This document shows positions 60,850 through 64,000 of a stretch of DNA of 64,000 bases, piece after piece; position 1 is the first letter of the stretch, and every line of letters begins with the position of its first letter. Where the stretch lies: NCBI GenBank assembly GCA_045631205.1, contig JAZQUI010000026.1, forward strand, positions 1 to 64,000, given 5' to 3'. Origin of the DNA: HGM04593 sp045631205. GTDB taxonomy: Bacteria > Bacteroidota > Bacteroidia > Bacteroidales > Bacteroidaceae. Both the position numbers and the translations under genes were made by a program. The notes under the pieces are model-generated. The model was not told where the DNA came from. It saw only the letters and a list, made by a program, of their open reading frames with translations, and ran no database searches.

Positions 60850-61821
60850 ATGAAATTAAGCATCATAGTTCCCGTATATAAAGCAAGACGATACTTGCAG
60901 AATTGTATCGAAAGTATCTTGCTGCAAACATACACCGACTATGAACTGATTCTTGTGGACGACGGTTCTCCCGACGGATGCGGAGCCGTTTGCGACCGAT
61001 ACGCACAAGAGTGCGACAAAGTAAAAGTTATACACAAGAAGAATGGCGGCCTCTCTTCGGCACGCAACGCCGGCCTTGCCGTGGCAAGAGGAGAATATAT
61101 CACATTCGTTGATGCCGACGACATCATTGCATCGGGCACATATTACTACAATATGCGCATACTTCTTGCCAACCCCGATATCGACATCATAGAATACCCC
61201 ATAAACAAACATTACGAAACTCCCCAAAGCGAGATAATCTCCTTTAAGCCCGAAAAAATTACCGGCAACAGCGAAATATTCCTCGACTGGATAAAACGCA
61301 AAGGCTACGACCACGCATACTCCTGCAACAAGATATATCGCGCCGACCTATTCACATTCGTACGCTTCCCCGAAGGAGAAGTGTTCGAGGACCTCTACAT
61401 CACACCCATATTGATTGAGAGTTGCAACTGCATTTACTACTCAGACTGCGGTTTCTATTACTACCTCGACCACGAAAACAGCATATCGAACACCCATAAT
61501 TTCAAAGGGCAGTATTTCATATACCGCAACACTGTTACACTTTACAAAAAAGTAAAAGACGAGTATAAACTCACCGACGAAGCCAACAACCTGCTTCTGA
61601 TATGCGCAAACCGTCTTACTGACCTTTACCGTTGCAGCGACGGAACAAAAGAAGAAAAACAAAAAGCAGCAGCAATGCTCGCCAACGAAAGGATAGACGC
61701 CAAGACTCTTTACAAGATGAACATAACACCATTGCAAAAACTAAAGTTCACAACACTTGCCATCTTGGGCACTACCATTCACAGCCGCATACAAGCCTTG
61801 TTCAGCCGCAAACTTTGCTAA
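60850..61821 (+). CDS. Family 2 glycosyltransferase
   Basis: A 323-residue GT-A enzyme. LSIIVPVYKARRYLQNCIESILLQTYTDYELILVDDGSPDG is the nucleotide-binding half, ITFVDADDII the DxD metal site, and EVFEDLYITPILI the acceptor-side ED motif. No membrane helix is seen except weak hydrophobicity near the end. It opens a three-gene glycosyltransferase cluster, 20 nt before the next gene. Sugar and acceptor unknown. Confidence 0.93.
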   Translation: MKLSIIVPVYKARRYLQNCIESILLQTYTDYELILVDDGSPDGCGAVCDRYAQECDKVKVIHKKNGGLSSARNAGLAVARGEYITFVDADDIIASGTYYYNMRILLANPDIDIIEYPINKHYETPQSEIISFKPEKITGNSEIFLDWIKRKGYDHAYSCNKIYRADLFTFVRFPEGEVFEDLYITPILIESCNCIYYSDCGFYYYLDHENSISNTHNFKGQYFIYRNTVTLYKKVKDEYKLTDEANNLLLICANRLTDLYRCSDGTKEEKQKAAAMLANERIDAKTLYKMNITPLQKLKFTTLAILGTTIHSRIQALFSRKLC

Positions 61822-61841
61822 CCCCATAAAACAACGGTAAT

Positions 61842-62849
61842 ATGTTCCTTTCCATCATAGTACCACACTACAACCTGGCACAAGAACTGCTGAAACGATG
61901 CATCGACAGCATACTTGCCCTGCAAATGCCGACCGAAGAATACGAAACTATAATCGTTGACGACGGTTCAGCAACACCACCGCTATGGATAAGAGAGACA
62001 TACTCCAATACAAGCAACATAAAACTCATAGAGTGCCCGCATGGAGGACCGGGTGCAGCACGAAACAACGGCATAAGCACAGCGCAAGGCAAATACCTTA
62101 TGTTCCTTGACAGCGACGACACATTGCACAATAGCGACGCAATGCAGCAATGCCTCGCCAAACTAAAAAAAGAGAATCCCGACATTCTGCGATATAAATA
62201 CGAGGAGATTCCCACAGGACAACTCTCGGCAACCCGTTCACACCAGAAAGTACATTTCGGCAACACCATAAGCGGAGCAGCTTACATGGCAAGCAACAAC
62301 CTGCCGGGCAGCAGCTGTTGCTACTTTATAAAAAAAGATTTCATAGAGAGCAAAAATATTGGCTACTCACCCGAAATATACCACGAAGACGACGAATATA
62401 CCACAAAGGCACATTTTCTCGCCAAAACACTTATTGACAGCGACGCTCTCATCTACAACTACCACATAAGGGGAAACTCCATCACGCGCAGCCAATCACC
62501 AAACGACATTGCCAAGCGAGAAGAAGACCACCTTGCTGTGATAAAAAATTTATGTCTATTCCGCGCTACAATGCTTGAGCAGAGCAATAGCATACAAAAA
62601 AGAGCACTACACCGCAAACTCACAATGCTTGCGGCCGACTTCATCATAAAAAGCCTCAACAACGGCAAGCAACCAAAAGAGATATACGCAATTTGCCAGA
62701 ACAAGCTCGCCACAGAAGCATTATACCCATTTATAAAACACAACTATGGAATAAAATACGACATATTCCGTAAATTGGCAAACTCCATAACAGGACTACG
62801 CATATTACGCTTTTTAATAAAAACTCTCCAAAAACAAACCAAACAATGA
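61842..62849 (+). CDS. Family 2 glycosyltransferase
   Basis: A 335-residue GT-A enzyme. LSIIVPHYNLAQELLKRCIDSI and ETIIVDDGSATPP form the nucleotide-sugar site, GPGAARNNGISTAQGKYLMFLDSDDTL includes the DxDD metal motif, and EIYHEDDEYTTKAHFLAKTL the acceptor motif. It is related to, but clearly distinct from, the preceding gene. Its TGA overlaps the next ATG (62846-62849), so translation is coupled. Confidence 0.92.
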   Translation: MFLSIIVPHYNLAQELLKRCIDSILALQMPTEEYETIIVDDGSATPPLWIRETYSNTSNIKLIECPHGGPGAARNNGISTAQGKYLMFLDSDDTLHNSDAMQQCLAKLKKENPDILRYKYEEIPTGQLSATRSHQKVHFGNTISGAAYMASNNLPGSSCCYFIKKDFIESKNIGYSPEIYHEDDEYTTKAHFLAKTLIDSDALIYNYHIRGNSITRSQSPNDIAKREEDHLAVIKNLCLFRATMLEQSNSIQKRALHRKLTMLAADFIIKSLNNGKQPKEIYAICQNKLATEALYPFIKHNYGIKYDIFRKLANSITGLRILRFLIKTLQKQTKQ

Positions 62850-63943
62850 AAATACTTCTCATTGGCGAATACAGCAACGTACACTGGACACTTGCCGAAG
62901 GGTTACGCTCCCTTGGACACAAAGTGTGCGTAGCAAGCAATGGCGACTTTTGGAAGAACTACAAACGCGACATATCCCTAACCCGCACCGAGGGTAAACT
63001 TGGCGGCATTGCACTACTGCTCAAAACCATTCTTACACTGCCCAAGCTACGCGGCTACGATGTGGTACAACTCATAAACCCAATGTTTCTTGAGCTGAAA
63101 GCCGAACGCCTTTTCCCTATATACAACTATCTTCGCAAGCACAACAAGAAAGTATTCCTGTGCGCTATGGGCATGGACACATACTGGGTGGAAGGATGCA
63201 CGTCCACACCATATATTTTCCATTACTCCGATTTCAACATAGGCAACCAGCCGATAAATAACGCCTATATTGAAGAGCAAAAAAACGGATGGATAGGTAC
63301 CACAAAAGCAAAATTAAACAAATACATAGCCAACGACTGTGACGGCATAATCGCAGGCTTATACGAATATTACGCCGTTTACAAAAACGAACACGCAAAA
63401 AAACTCACATACATACCCTTTCCAATTAAAGCGGAGCAAGAAATAAAAAAACTACACAACGGGAAAGAAAAAATAAAATTCTTTATAGGAATAAACAAGG
63501 AACGCAACATATACAAAGGCACTGACATAATGCTGCGCGCGCTTGAACGCATAGTACATGACTACCCCAACGAGTGCGAAATACTAAAAGCCGAAAGCGT
63601 CCCATACGAAGAATACACCAAACTCACAGACAACTGCGACGTACTCCTGGACCAACTATACGGATACTCCCCCGCCATGAACGCCCTGCAAGCAATGAGC
63701 AAGGGAAAAATCACAGTAGGAGGAGCCGAAGAAGAGTGCTACGGCATTTTGAGTGAAAAAGAACTCCGCCCGATGATCAATGTCATCCCCGACGAACAAG
63801 ACGTTTATGAAAAGCTCAAAAACCTCATAAAGAACAAAGAACGCATTGCCCAAATGCAAAAAGAGAGCGCAGAGTTCATAAAGCGTCACCACACACCCGA
63901 AAAAGTCGCACAAGAATATATCGACTTTTGGAATTCAAAATAA
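62846..63943 (+). CDS. GT-B glycosyltransferase (GT4-like)
   Basis: A 365-residue protein with an N-terminal Rossmann start (KILLIGEYSNVHWTLAEGLRSLGHKVCVASNGD), a GT4-like second half (IKFFIGINKERNIYKGTDIMLRALERI) and a late segment GYSPAMNALQAMSKGKITVGG that stands where the nucleotide-diphosphate-binding E-x7-E region occurs in GT4 enzymes. The usual pair of Glu is not fully kept, so the donor is uncertain. Last gene of the cluster in this window. Confidence 0.82.
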   Translation: MKILLIGEYSNVHWTLAEGLRSLGHKVCVASNGDFWKNYKRDISLTRTEGKLGGIALLLKTILTLPKLRGYDVVQLINPMFLELKAERLFPIYNYLRKHNKKVFLCAMGMDTYWVEGCTSTPYIFHYSDFNIGNQPINNAYIEEQKNGWIGTTKAKLNKYIANDCDGIIAGLYEYYAVYKNEHAKKLTYIPFPIKAEQEIKKLHNGKEKIKFFIGINKERNIYKGTDIMLRALERIVHDYPNECEILKAESVPYEEYTKLTDNCDVLLDQLYGYSPAMNALQAMSKGKITVGGAEEECYGILSEKELRPMINVIPDEQDVYEKLKNLIKNKERIAQMQKESAEFIKRHHTPEKVAQEYIDFWNSK

Positions 63944-63954
63944 CCACCTATAAA

Positions 63955-63986
63955 CAAAAAAACAAGACTGCTAATGCAATCTTGTT
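63955..63986 (-). terminator. Terminator facing in from a gene to the right
   Basis: On the minus strand AACAAGA and TCTTGTT pair with an interrupted inner TGC/GCA stem, followed by seven T. It is oriented for a minus-strand gene beyond the window edge, so the glycosyltransferase cluster probably ends here against a convergent gene. Confidence 0.5.
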
Positions 63987-64000
63987 CAAGAGCGGAAAAC

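Overview
The window looks like the chromosome of a host-associated Bacteroidales bacterium (Bacteroides/Prevotella-like). The reasons are: promoters of the Bacteroidetes type (TTTG, about 20 nt, TAnnTTTG) before many genes; A-rich leaders instead of Shine-Dalgarno boxes; the thrS-infC-rpmI-rplT cluster; a sphingolipid-type serine palmitoyltransferase; a Bacteroidetes RpoZ; GldE; DUF4293 and DUF4924 proteins; a DPP5-type peptidase; and a 29-residue AURKAIP1/COX24-like protein between hup and rng. I cannot name the genus. No phage, CRISPR array, transposase or rRNA operon was found.

Layout. 1-5000: a partial copy of a structured repeat, a tRNA-Pro with a decayed partial duplicate beside it, serine palmitoyltransferase, and a Wza/Wzc exopolysaccharide export pair. 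5300-7940: MltG and a GH20 hexosaminidase, translationally coupled. 7942-9520: a gene-free 1.5 kb stretch holding two convergent copies of a roughly 370-390 nt structured repeat. 9521-12958: rplT, rpmI, infC, thrS. 13162-17170: TPR protein, def, ruvX, mutarotase, SPOR lipoprotein. 17420-26000: chaperone, TspO, nucleotidase, HAD phosphatase, SulP, thioesterase, MscS, peroxiredoxin, DsbA-like protein. 26011-27191: bamD-rpoZ-DUF4293. 27424-34152: uvrB, a FadL-type porin, an RsmI-like methylase, a glycosyltransferase and mtaB. 34315-42319: a 1413-residue secreted beta-galactosidase, then a DPP5-like peptidase with an MFSD1-like transporter. 42456-49758: an ECF sigma factor and a LysE-DUF4924-prfC-tsaC-clcA-fmt run. 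49929-55407: DUF308 protein, phosphopantetheinyl transferase, gldE, ssb, hup, the mini-protein and rng. 55477-60662: phosphoglucomutase, C69 peptidase, M23 peptidase. 60850-63943: three glycosyltransferases under a consensus promoter, probably the left end of a surface-glycan locus.

Most genes are housekeeping and envelope functions with well-marked terminators. The most unusual signal is the repeat family in 1-180 and 8062-8928. Its copies share short conserved boxes at nearly fixed spacing, while the hairpins between them differ in sequence but keep their pairing. That pattern suggests selection on structure, either as an RNA or as a mobile DNA element. Other points of note are the peptidase/MFSD1-like transporter pair, the lectin-like plus dockerin-like beta-galactosidase, the mS38-like mini-protein, and a 59-codon gene with its own terminator after the sigma factor.
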